From positions 18,063,208 through 18,127,207 of the forward strand of contig OX387609.1 in assembly GCA_947568835.1 (NCBI GenBank): a DNA stretch of 64,000 nucleotides, in the 5' to 3' direction. The stretch comes from Protonemura montana (taxonomy: Eukaryota > Arthropoda > Insecta > Plecoptera > Nemouridae). This document shows, piece by piece, positions 1-10,490 of this stretch (position 1 is its first letter; the number at the start of each line of letters is the position of its first letter). Both the position numbers and the translations under genes were made by a program. The notes beneath the pieces are model-generated. The model searched no databases and was not told the origin of the DNA. It saw only the letters and a list, made by a program, of their open reading frames with translations.

Positions 1-3000
1 TCCTGCCCCATGTCCTTCCCCGTGTCTTGCCCCATGTCCTGCCCCAAGTCCTAACCCATGTCCTGCCCTTATTTGCTGCCCCATGTCCTGCCCCATGTCC
101 TGCCCCATGTCTTGCCCAAAGTCCTGCTCCATGTCCTGCCTCATGACCTGCCCCATGTCCTGCCTCATGTCCTGCCCCAAGTCCTGTGCCATGTCCTGCC
201 CTAATTCCTGCACCATGTTCTGCCCCATGTCCTGGCCCATGTCCTGCCCCATGTCTTGCCCAAAGTCCTGCCCCAAGTTCTGCCTCATGTCCAGCTTCAT
301 ATCCTGTCCCATGTCCTGGCCTATGTCCTGCCCCATGGCCTGCCTCTTGTTGATCCATGTCCTGCCCCATATCTTGCCCATGTTCTGTCTCATGTGTTGG
401 TCTAAGTCCTGCCCCTTGCCCTGTCGCCTTTTCATGCCTCATGTCCTGCCCCATGTCCTGCCCCATGTACAGCCCCATGTCCTGCCCCAAGTCCTGTCCC
501 ATGTCCTGCCCTTATTCCTGCCCCATGTTCTGCCCCATGTCCTGACCCTTATCCTGCCTCATGTCCTGCCCCATGTCCTGCCCCAATTCCCGTCCCATGT
601 CCTGCCCTAATTCCTGCCCCATGTCCTGCCCCATGTCCTGACCCTTGTCCTGCCCAAATTCCTGCCCCATGTCCTGCCCCATGTCCTGCCTCATATCCTG
701 CCCCATGTCCTGCCCCATGTCCTGCCAAATGTCAAAACGCATGTTCTTCCCCATGTCCAGTAAAATGTCCCGCCCGATGTCCTGCCCTTTGTCCTGCCCC
801 ATGTCCTGCCCCATGTCTTGCCCAAAGTCCTGCCCCATGTTCTGCCCCATGGCCTGCCCCATGTCCCGCCCGATGTCCTGCCCCATGTCCTGCCTCATGT
901 CCAGTCCCATGTCCTGCCTCATGTCCTGCCCCATGTCCTACCCCATGTCCTGTCCCATGACCTGCACCATATCCTGCCCCAAATCCCGTCGCATGTCTGC
1001 CCCAAATCCTGCCCTATGTCCTGCCCCATGTCCTGCCCCATATCCTTTCCAATATTACGCCCCATGTCCTGTAACATGTCCTGCCCTATGTCATGCGCCA
1101 AGTCCTGCCCCATATCCTGCCCCATGTCCTACCCTATGTAATGCCCCCATTCTAGCACCATGTCCTGCCCTATGTCCTGGCCCATATCCTGCTCCATGTC
1201 CTGCATCATATCCTGTCCAATGTCCTGCCCAATATCCTGTCGCATGCATGCCTCATGTCTTGCCTAAAGTCTTGCCCCATGTCCTGCCCCATGTCCTGCC
1301 CCATGTCCTGCCCCACGTCCTGTCCCATGTCCTGCCCTTATTCCTGCCCCATGTTCTGCCATATGGCCTGCCCCATGTCCCGCCCGATGTCCTGCCCCAT
1401 GTCCTGCCTCATATCCAGTCCCATGTCCTGCCTCATGTCCTGCCCCATGTCCTGCCCCATGTCCTGTCCCATGACCTGCACCATATCCTGCCCCAAATCC
1501 CGTCGCATGTCTGCCCCAAATCCTGCCCTATGTCCTGCCCCATGTCCTGCCCCATATCCTTTCCAATATTACACTTCATGTCCTGTAACATGTCCTGACC
1601 TATGTCATGCGCCAAGTCCTGCCCCATATCCTGCCCCATGTCCTACCCTATGTAATGCCCCCATTCTTGCACCATGTCCTGCCCCATGTCCTGGCCCATA
1701 TCCTGCTCCATGTCCTGCCTCATATCCTGTCCAATGTCCTGCCCAATACCCTGTCGCATGCATGCCTCATGTCTTGCCCAAAGTCTTGCCCCATGTCCTG
1801 CCCCATGTCCTGCCCCATGTCCTGCCCCAAGTCCTGTCCCTTGTCCTGCCCTTATTCCTGCCCCATGTCCTGCCTTATCTCCTGCCCCATGTCCTGCCCC
1901 ATGTCCTGCCCATTGTCCTGCCTCATGTCCAGGCCCATGTCCTGTCTCATGTCCTGCCCCATGTCCTGCCCCATGTCCTGTCCCATGACCTGCACCATAT
2001 CCTGCCCCCAATCCCGTCGCATGTCCTGCCCTAAATCCTGCCCTTTGTCCTGCCCCATGTCCTGCCCCGTGTCTTTTCCCATGACCTGCACCATATCCTG
2101 CCCCAAATCCCGTCGCATGTCCTGCCCCAAATCCTGCCCTATGTGATGCCCCATCTCCTGCCCCATATCCTTTTCAATATTATGCCCCATGTCCTGTAAC
2201 ATGTCCTGCCCTATGTCATGCGCCAAGTCCTGCCCCATATCCTGCCACATGTCCTGCCCTGTGTAATGCCCAATGTCCTGAACCATGTCCTGCCCCATGT
2301 CCTGGCCCATATCCTGCTCCATGTCCTGCCTCATATCCTATCCAATGTCCTGCCCTTTATCCTGTCGCATGCATGACTCATGTCTTGTCCAAAGTCTTGC
2401 CCTATGTCCTGCCCCATGTTCTGCCGCATGTCCTGCCCCAAGTCCTGTCCCATGTCCTGCCCTAATTCCTGCGCCATGTTCTGCCTTATTTGCTGCCCCA
2501 TGTCCTGCCCCATGTCCTGCCCCATGTCTTGCCCAAAGTCCTGCTCCATGTCCTGCCCCATGTCCTACCCATTTCCTGCCCCATGTCCTGCCCGAAGTCC
2601 TTCTCCCATGTCCTGCCCTAATTCCTGCCCTATGTCCTGCCCCATGTCCTGCCCCTTGTCCTGCCTCATGTCCTGCCCCATGTCTTGCCCCATGTCCTGA
2701 CCCAAGTTCTGTCTCATGTCATGCGTCATGTCCTAACGCATGTTCTGCCCCATGTCCTAGCCCATGTCCTGCCACATGTCCTGCCCCATGTTCTGCCCCA
2801 TGTCCTGCGCCATGTCCTGTCTCATGTTCTGACCCATGTTCTGTCTCTTGTCGTGCCTCATGTCCTGTCGCATGTTCTGCCCCATGTCCTGGCCCATGTC
2901 CTGCCCCATGTCTTGCCCAAAGTCCTGCCCAAAGTTCTGCCTCATGTCCAGCCCCATGTCCTGTCCCATGTCCTGGCCTATGTCCTGCCACACGGCCTGC

Positions 3001-3663
3001 CTCATGTTGTTCCATGTCCTGCCCCATATACTGCTCATGTTCTGTCTCATGTGTTGGTCTAAGTCCTTCCCCTTTGTCCTGTCGCAATTTCATGCCTCAT
3101 GTTCTGCCCATGTCCTACCCCATGTACAGCCCCATGTCCTGTCTCACGTCCTGTCCCATGTCCTTTCCTATTTTCTGCCTCATGTCCTGCTTGATGTCCT
3201 ACCTCATGTCCTGCCCCTAGCTTTCCCAAAGTCCTGCCCCATGTCCTGCCTCATTTCCTGGCCTATGTCCTGCCATATATCCTGACCCATGTCCTTCCCC
3301 ATTTCCTGCCTCATGTCCTGCCCCATGTCCTGCCCCATGTCCTGCCTCATGTCTTGCCAAAAGTCCTGCCCCATGTCCTGCCCCATGTCCTGCCCCATGT
3401 CCTGCCCCATGTCCTGCCCCATGTCCTGCCAAATGTCAAAACGCATGTCCTGCCCCATGTCCAGTAACATTTCCCGCCCGATGTCCTGCCCTATGTCCTG
3501 CCCCATGTTCTGTACCATGTCCTGCCCCATGTCCTGGCCCATGTCCTGCCCCTAGTCCTGTCCCATGATTTGCCCTATGTCCTTCCCCAAGTCCTGCTCC
3601 AAGTCCTGTCCCATGTCCTGCCCTAATTCCTGCCCCATGTCCTGCCACATGTCCTGACCCTTA
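1..3663. repeat. Alpha HOR, unit A1 (3,663 bp)
   Basis: Base 1 corresponds to base 3664, so the window happens to open at the point used here as the unit start. The whole unit reappears at 6828-10490 with an offset of exactly 6,827 bp. The two copies are nearly identical; in the stretches I compared the only substitutions were near 2590 and 3276. Internal landmarks are 11-bp palindromic monomers at 1242, 1756 and 2367, 11-bp monomers ATGTCTGCCCC at 993 and 1509, and the divergent monomer ATGTCAAAACGC near 730 and 3434. The last ~0.9 kb (about 2685-3510) is the segment shared with the start of the beta units. Confidence 0.93.
731..740. repeat. Divergent marker monomer ATGTCAAAACGC (representative)
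   Basis: Positions 729-740 hold ATGTCAAAACGC, a full 12-bp monomer with its second half changed to AAAACGC, normally preceded by CTGCCAA. It recurs about one to three times in each HOR unit (for example near 3434, 4393, 6034, 15874, 35108, 48353 and 57336). It is one of the few AT-leaning, CpG-containing monomers and stays intact across all families apart from the ACTC form in gamma. The conservation probably reflects shared ancestry; no function can be read from it. Confidence 0.75.
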
Positions 3664-4972
3664 TCCTGCCCCATGTCCTTCCCCGTGTCTTGCCCCATGT
3701 CCTGCCCCAAGTCCTAACCCATGTCCTGCCCTTATTTGCTGCCCCATGTCCTGCCCCATGTCCTGCCCCATGTCTTGCCCAAAGTCCTGCTCCATGTCCT
3801 GCCTCATGACCTGCCCCATGTCCTGCCTCATGTCCTGCCCCAAGTCCTGTGCCATGTCCTGCCCTAATTCCTGCACCATGTTCTGCCCCATGTCCTGGCC
3901 CATGTCCTGCCCCATGTCTTGCCCAAAGTCCTGCCCCAAGTTCTGCCTCATGTCCAGCTTCATATCCTGTCCCATGTCCTGGCCTATGTCCTGCCCCATG
4001 GCCTGCCTCTTGTTGATCCATGTCCTGCCCCATATCTTGCCCATGTTCTGTCTCATGTGTTGGTCTAAGTCCTGCCCCTTGCCCTGTCGCCTTTTCATGC
4101 CTCATGTCCTGCCCCATGTCCTGCCCCATGTACAGCCCCATGTCCTGCCCCAAGTCCTGTCCCATGTCCTGCCCTTATTCCTGCCCCATGTTCTGCCCCA
4201 TGTCCTGACCCTTATCCTGCCTCATGTCCTGCCCCATGTCCTGCCCCAATTCCCGTCCCATGTCCTGCCCTAATTCCTGCCCCATGTCCTGCCCCATGTC
4301 CTGACCCTTGTCCTGCCCAAATTCCTGCCCCATGTCCTGCCCCATGTCCTGCCTCATATCCTGCCCCATGTCCTGCCCCATGTCCTGCCAAATGTCAAAA
4401 CGCATGTTCTTCCCCATGTCCAGTAAAATGTCCCGCCCGATGTCCTGCCCTTTGTCCTGCCCCATGTCCTGCCCCATGTCTTGCCCAAAGTCCTGCCCCA
4501 TGTTCTGCCCCATGGCCTGCCCCATGTCCCGCCCGATGTCCTGCCCCATGTCCTGCCTCATGTCCAGTCCCATGTCCTGCCTCATGTCCTGCCCCATGTC
4601 CTACCCCATGTCCTGTCCCATGACCTGCACCATATCCTGCCCCAAATCCCGTCGCATGTCTGCCCCAAATTCTGCCCTATGTCCTGCCCCATGTCCTGCC
4701 CCATATCCTTTCCAATATTACGCCCCATGTCCTGTAACATGTCCTGCCCTATGTCATGCGCCAAGTCCTGCCCCATATCCTGCCCCATGTCCTACCCTAT
4801 GTAATGCCCCCATTCTAGCACCATGTCCTGCCCTATGTCCTGGCCCATATCCTGCTCCATGTCCTGCCTCATATCCTGACCAATGTCCTGCCCAATATCC
4901 TGTCGCATGCATGCCTCATGTCTTGCCTAAAGTCTTGCCCCATGTCCTGCCCCATGTCCTGCCCCATGTCCT

Positions 4973-4997
4973 GCCCCACGTCCTGCCCCAAGTCCTG
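4973..4997. repeat. Junction of the 502-bp deletion in unit B1
   Basis: Compared with A1, the sequence jumps from the equivalent of about 1320 to about 1822. Both edges lie in near-identical CCCC-(A)-GTCCTG monomer text, so the exact point is ambiguous by a few bases. Loss of 502 bp is not a multiple of 12 because the lost stretch contained the 11-bp register-shifting monomers at 1509 and 1756. This explains why unit B is shorter and has two fewer register shifts. Confidence 0.8.
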
Positions 4998-6029
4998 TCC
5001 CTTGTCCTGCCCTTATTCCTGCCCCATGTCCTGCCTTATCTCCTGCCCCATGTCCTGCCCCATGTCCTGCCCATTGTCCTGCCTCATGTCCAGGCCCATG
5101 TCCTGTCTCATGTCCTGCCCCATGTCCTGCCCCATGTCCTGTCCCATGACCTGCACCATATCCTGCCCCCAATCCCGTCGCATGTCCTGCCCTAAATCCT
5201 GCCCTTTGTCCTGCCCCATGTCCTGCCCCGTGTCTTTTCCCATGACCTGCACCATATCCTGCCCCAAATCCCGTCGCATGTCCTGCCCCAAATCCTGCCC
5301 TATGTGATGCCCCATCTCCTGCCCCATATCCTTTTCAATATTATGCCCCATGTCCTGTAACATGTCCTGCCCTATGTCATGCGCCAAGTCCTGCCCCATA
5401 TCCTGCCACATGTCCTGCCCTGTGTAATGCCCAATGTCCTGAACCATGTCCTGCCCCATGTCCTGGCCCATATCCTGCTCCATGTCCTGCCTCATATCCT
5501 ATCCAATGTCCTGCCCTTTATCCTGTCGCATGCATGACTCATGTCTTGTCCAAAGTCTTGCCCTATGTCCTGCCCCATGTTCTGCCGCATGTCCTGCCCC
5601 AAGTCCTGTCCCATGTCCTGCCCTAATTCCTGCGCCATGTTCTGCCTTATTTGCTGCCCCATGTCCTGCCCCATGTCCTGCCCCATGTCTTGCCCAAAGT
5701 CCTGCTCCATGTCCTGCCCCATGTCCTACCCATTTCCTGCCCCATGTCCTGCCCGAAGTCCTTCTCCCATGTCCTGCCCTAATTCCTGCCCTATGTCCTG
5801 CCCCATGTCCTGCCCCTTGTCCTGCCTCATGTCCTGCCCCATGTCTTGCCCCATGTCCTGACCCAAGTTCTGTCTCATGTCATGCGTCATGTCCTAACGC
5901 ATGTTCTGCCCCATGTCCTAGCCCATGTCCTGCCACATGTCCTGCCCCATGTTCTGCCCCATGTCCTGCGCCATGTCCTGTCTCATGTTCTGACCCATGT
6001 TCTGTCTCTTGTCGTGCCTCATGTCCTGC

Positions 6030-6710
6030 CAAATGTCAAAACGCTTGTCCTGCCCCATGTGTTGCCCCTTGTCCTGCATCATGTCCTGCCCAAAGTCCTG
6101 CCCCATGTCCTGCCCCTGTCCTGTCGCACGTCATGCCTCAAGTCCTGCCCCATGTCCTGCCCCATGGACAGCCCCATGTCCTGACCCTTATTTCCTGCCC
6201 CATGTCCTGCCCTATGTCCTGCCCCATGTCTTGCCAAAAGTCCTGTCCCTTGTCCTGCCCCATATCCTGCCCCATGTCCTGCCCCCAAGTCATTTCATGG
6301 CCTAACCTTATTCCTGCCCCATGTTCTGCCCTATGTGCTGCCCCATGTCCTTCCCTAATGTCCTGTCACATTTACTGTACCATTTCATGCCTATGTCCTG
6401 TCGCTTGTCCTGCCATTTGTCATGTTACATGTCTCATCCGATGTCCTGCCCCATATCCTGTCCCATGACCTGCACCATATCCTGCTCCAAATCCCGTCGC
6501 ATGTCCTGCCCCAAATCTTGCCCTATGTCCTGCCCCATGTCCTGTCCTATTTCCTTTCCAACATTATGCCCCATGTCCTGCCTCATGTCCTGCCCTATGT
6601 AATGCCCAATGTCCTGCACCATGTCCTGCCCCATGTCCTGGCCCATATTCTGCTCCATGTCCCGCCTCATAGTCTGTCCAATGTCCTGCCCCATGTCCTG
6701 CCCCATGTCC
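6030..6710. repeat. Beta-like patch inside alpha unit B1
   Basis: Between about 6030 and 6710 unit B1 departs from A1 and A2 (their 2870-3546) and instead resembles the beta segment near 17,330-18,060. It is very close to 40,898-41,575 in the mosaic region, at a constant offset of 34,868 over much of its length. Shared landmarks are the divergent monomer ATGTCAAAACGC followed by TTGTCC, and the CATTTCATGGCCTAACC block. The replaced and replacing stretches are almost equal in length (about 677 against 681 bp), as expected for a conversion-like replacement. Boundaries are approximate. Confidence 0.78.
6290..6325. repeat. Divergent marker block CATTTCATGGCCTAACC (representative)
   Basis: A block reading AGTCATTTCATGGCCTAACC, or AGTCTTTTCATGACCTAACC, followed by TTATTCCTGCC recurs in beta, delta, unit B1 and the mosaic. 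Examples are near 14,737, 17,593, 18,185, 18,806, 39,528, 48,987, 50,325, 51,364, 55,515 and 62,030. It is the least monomer-like sequence in the array and a convenient unit landmark. It is absent from alpha A units, which supports the view that B1's copy was acquired. Confidence 0.72.
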
Positions 6711-6827
6711 TGCCCCTAGTCCTGTCCCATGATTTGCCCTATGTCCTTCCCCAAGTCCTGCTCCAAGTCCTGTCCCATGTCCTGCCCTAATTCCTGCCCC
6801 ATGTCCTGCCACATGTCCTGACCCTTA

Positions 6828-9800
6828 TCCTGCCCCATGTCCTTCCCCGTGTCTTGCCCCATGTCCTGCCCCAAGTCCTAACCCATGTCCTGCCCTTATT
6901 TGCTGCCCCATGTCCTGCCCCATGTCCTGCCCCATGTCTTGCCCAAAGTCCTGCTCCATGTCCTGCCTCATGACCTGCCCCATGTCCTGCCTCATGTCCT
7001 GCCCCAAGTCCTGTGCCATGTCCTGCCCTAATTCCTGCACCATGTTCTGCCCCATGTCCTGGCCCATGTCCTGCCCCATGTCTTGCCCAAAGTCCTGCCC
7101 CAAGTTCTGCCTCATGTCCAGCTTCATATCCTGTCCCATGTCCTGGCCTATGTCCTGCCCCATGGCCTGCCTCTTGTTGATCCATGTCCTGCCCCATATC
7201 TTGCCCATGTTCTGTCTCATGTGTTGGTCTAAGTCCTGCCCCTTGCCCTGTCGCCTTTTCATGCCTCATGTCCTGCCCCATGTCCTGCCCCATGTACAGC
7301 CCCATGTCCTGCCCCAAGTCCTGTCCCATGTCCTGCCCTTATTCCTGCCCCATGTTCTGCCCCATGTCCTGACCCTTATCCTGCCTCATGTCCTGCCCCA
7401 TGTCCTGCCCCAATTCCCGTCCCATGTCCTGCCCTAATTCCTGCCCCATGTCCTGCCCCATGTCCTGACCCTTGTCCTGCCCAAATTCCTGCCCCATGTC
7501 CTGCCCCATGTCCTGCCTCATATCCTGCCCCATGTCCTGCCCCATGTCCTGCCAAATGTCAAAACGCATGTTCTTCCCCATGTCCAGTAAAATGTCCCGC
7601 CCGATGTCCTGCCCTTTGTCCTGCCCCATGTCCTGCCCCATGTCTTGCCCAAAGTCCTGCCCCATGTTCTGCCCCATGGCCTGCCCCATGTCCCGCCCGA
7701 TGTCCTGCCCCATGTCCTGCCTCATGTCCAGTCCCATGTCCTGCCTCATGTCCTGCCCCATGTCCTACCCCATGTCCTGTCCCATGACCTGCACCATATC
7801 CTGCCCCAAATCCCGTCGCATGTCTGCCCCAAATCCTGCCCTATGTCCTGCCCCATGTCCTGCCCCATATCCTTTCCAATATTACGCCCCATGTCCTGTA
7901 ACATGTCCTGCCCTATGTCATGCGCCAAGTCCTGCCCCATATCCTGCCCCATGTCCTACCCTATGTAATGCCCCCATTCTAGCACCATGTCCTGCCCTAT
8001 GTCCTGGCCCATATCCTGCTCCATGTCCTGCATCATATCCTGTCCAATGTCCTGCCCAATATCCTGTCGCATGCATGCCTCATGTCTTGCCTAAAGTCTT
8101 GCCCCATGTCCTGCCCCATGTCCTGCCCCATGTCCTGCCCCACGTCCTGTCCCATGTCCTGCCCTTATTCCTGCCCCATGTTCTGCCATATGGCCTGCCC
8201 CATGTCCCGCCCGATGTCCTGCCCCATGTCCTGCCTCATATCCAGTCCCATGTCCTGCCTCATGTCCTGCCCCATGTCCTGCCCCATGTCCTGTCCCATG
8301 ACCTGCACCATATCCTGCCCCAAATCCCGTCGCATGTCTGCCCCAAATCCTGCCCTATGTCCTGCCCCATGTCCTGCCCCATATCCTTTCCAATATTACA
8401 CTTCATGTCCTGTAACATGTCCTGACCTATGTCATGCGCCAAGTCCTGCCCCATATCCTGCCCCATGTCCTACCCTATGTAATGCCCCCATTCTTGCACC
8501 ATGTCCTGCCCCATGTCCTGGCCCATATCCTGCTCCATGTCCTGCCTCATATCCTGTCCAATGTCCTGCCCAATACCCTGTCGCATGCATGCCTCATGTC
8601 TTGCCCAAAGTCTTGCCCCATGTCCTGCCCCATGTCCTGCCCCATGTCCTGCCCCAAGTCCTGTCCCTTGTCCTGCCCTTATTCCTGCCCCATGTCCTGC
8701 CTTATCTCCTGCCCCATGTCCTGCCCCATGTCCTGCCCATTGTCCTGCCTCATGTCCAGGCCCATGTCCTGTCTCATGTCCTGCCCCATGTCCTGCCCCA
8801 TGTCCTGTCCCATGACCTGCACCATATCCTGCCCCCAATCCCGTCGCATGTCCTGCCCTAAATCCTGCCCTTTGTCCTGCCCCATGTCCTGCCCCGTGTC
8901 TTTTCCCATGACCTGCACCATATCCTGCCCCAAATCCCGTCGCATGTCCTGCCCCAAATCCTGCCCTATGTGATGCCCCATCTCCTGCCCCATATCCTTT
9001 TCAATATTATGCCCCATGTCCTGTAACATGTCCTGCCCTATGTCATGCGCCAAGTCCTGCCCCATATCCTGCCACATGTCCTGCCCTGTGTAATGCCCAA
9101 TGTCCTGAACCATGTCCTGCCCCATGTCCTGGCCCATATCCTGCTCCATGTCCTGCCTCATATCCTATCCAATGTCCTGCCCTTTATCCTGTCGCATGCA
9201 TGACTCATGTCTTGTCCAAAGTCTTGCCCTATGTCCTGCCCCATGTTCTGCCGCATGTCCTGCCCCAAGTCCTGTCCCATGTCCTGCCCTAATTCCTGCG
9301 CCATGTTCTGCCTTATTTGCTGCCCCATGTCCTGCCCCATGTCCTGCCCCATGTCTTGCCCAAAGTCCTGCTCCATGTCCTGCCCCATGTCCTACCCATT
9401 TCCTGCCCCATATCCTGCCCGAAGTCCTTCTCCCATGTCCTGCCCTAATTCCTGCCCTATGTCCTGCCCCATGTCCTGCCCCTTGTCCTGCCTCATGTCC
9501 TGCCCCATGTCTTGCCCCATGTCCTGACCCAAGTTCTGTCTCATGTCATGCGTCATGTCCTAACGCATGTTCTGCCCCATGTCCTAGCCCATGTCCTGCC
9601 ACATGTCCTGCCCCATGTTCTGCCCCATGTCCTGCGCCATGTCCTGTCTCATGTTCTGACCCATGTTCTGTCTCTTGTCGTGCCTCATGTCCTGTCGCAT
9701 GTTCTGCCCCATGTCCTGGCCCATGTCCTGCCCCATGTCTTGCCCAAAGTCCTGCCCAAAGTTCTGCCTCATGTCCAGCCCCATGTCCTGTCCCATGTCC

Positions 9801-10490
9801 TGGCCTATGTCCTGCCACACGGCCTGCCTCATGTTGTTCCATGTCCTGCCCCATATACTGCTCATGTTCTGTCTCATGTGTTGGTCTAAGTCCTTCCCCT
9901 TTGTCCTGTCGCAATTTCATGCCTCATGTTCTGCCCATGTCCTACCCCATGTACAGCCCCATGTCCTGTCTCACGTCCTGTCCCATGTCCTTTCCTATTT
10001 TCTGCCTCATGTCCTGCTTGATGTCCTACCTCATGTCCTGCCCCTAGCTTTCCCAAAGTCCTGCCCCATGTCCTGCCTCATTTCCTGGCCTATGTCCTGC
10101 CATATGTCCTGACCCATGTCCTTCCCCATTTCCTGCCTCATGTCCTGCCCCATGTCCTGCCCCATGTCCTGCCTCATGTCTTGCCAAAAGTCCTGCCCCA
10201 TGTCCTGCCCCATGTCCTGCCCCATGTCCTGCCCCATGTCCTGCCCCATGTCCTGCCAAATGTCAAAACGCATGTCCTGCCCCATGTCCAGTAACATTTC
10301 CCGCCCGATGTCCTGCCCTATGTCCTGCCCCATGTTCTGTACCATGTCCTGCCCCATGTCCTGGCCCATGTCCTGCCCCTAGTCCTGTCCCATGATTTGC
10401 CCTATGTCCTTCCCCAAGTCCTGCTCCAAGTCCTGTCCCATGTCCTGCCCTAATTCCTGCCCCATGTCCTGCCACATGTCCTGACCCTTA
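6828..10490. repeat. Alpha HOR, unit A2 (3,663 bp)
   Basis: This is a near-perfect repeat of A1 with the same length and the same order of variant monomers. The register-shifting palindromes lie at 8069, 8583 and 9194, each exactly 6,827 bp from its A1 partner. With B1 it shows that the amplified alpha unit is the 6,827-bp A+B dimer and not the single 3.2-3.7 kb unit. Confidence 0.93.

Larger units (their letters stand above)
3664..6827. repeat. Alpha HOR, unit B1 (3,164 bp, shortened variant of A)
   Basis: This follows A1 in the same orientation. It matches A1 at offset +3,663 up to about 4985, then at offset about +3,161 because 502 bp are missing. From about 6030 to 6710 the A sequence is replaced by a beta-like segment, after which A-type sequence resumes at offset +3,164. 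It carries private variants relative to A1 and A2, such as a C to T in the AAATCCTG monomer near 4672 and a T to A in the ATATCCTGTCC monomer near 4879. Those variants recur in the third unit at 10491, so B is a distinct lineage. Confidence 0.92.

Noticed and set aside
512..934. Long Met-Gly-Gln-Asp repeat frames on the - strand
   Set aside because: This is the reverse-strand reading of the same 12-bp monomer. It recurs everywhere in the window with no sign of coding constraint.
6300..6312. Telomere-like CCTAACC in the marker block
   Set aside because: Only seven bases match the vertebrate telomeric C strand, they occur once per block and are never in tandem.
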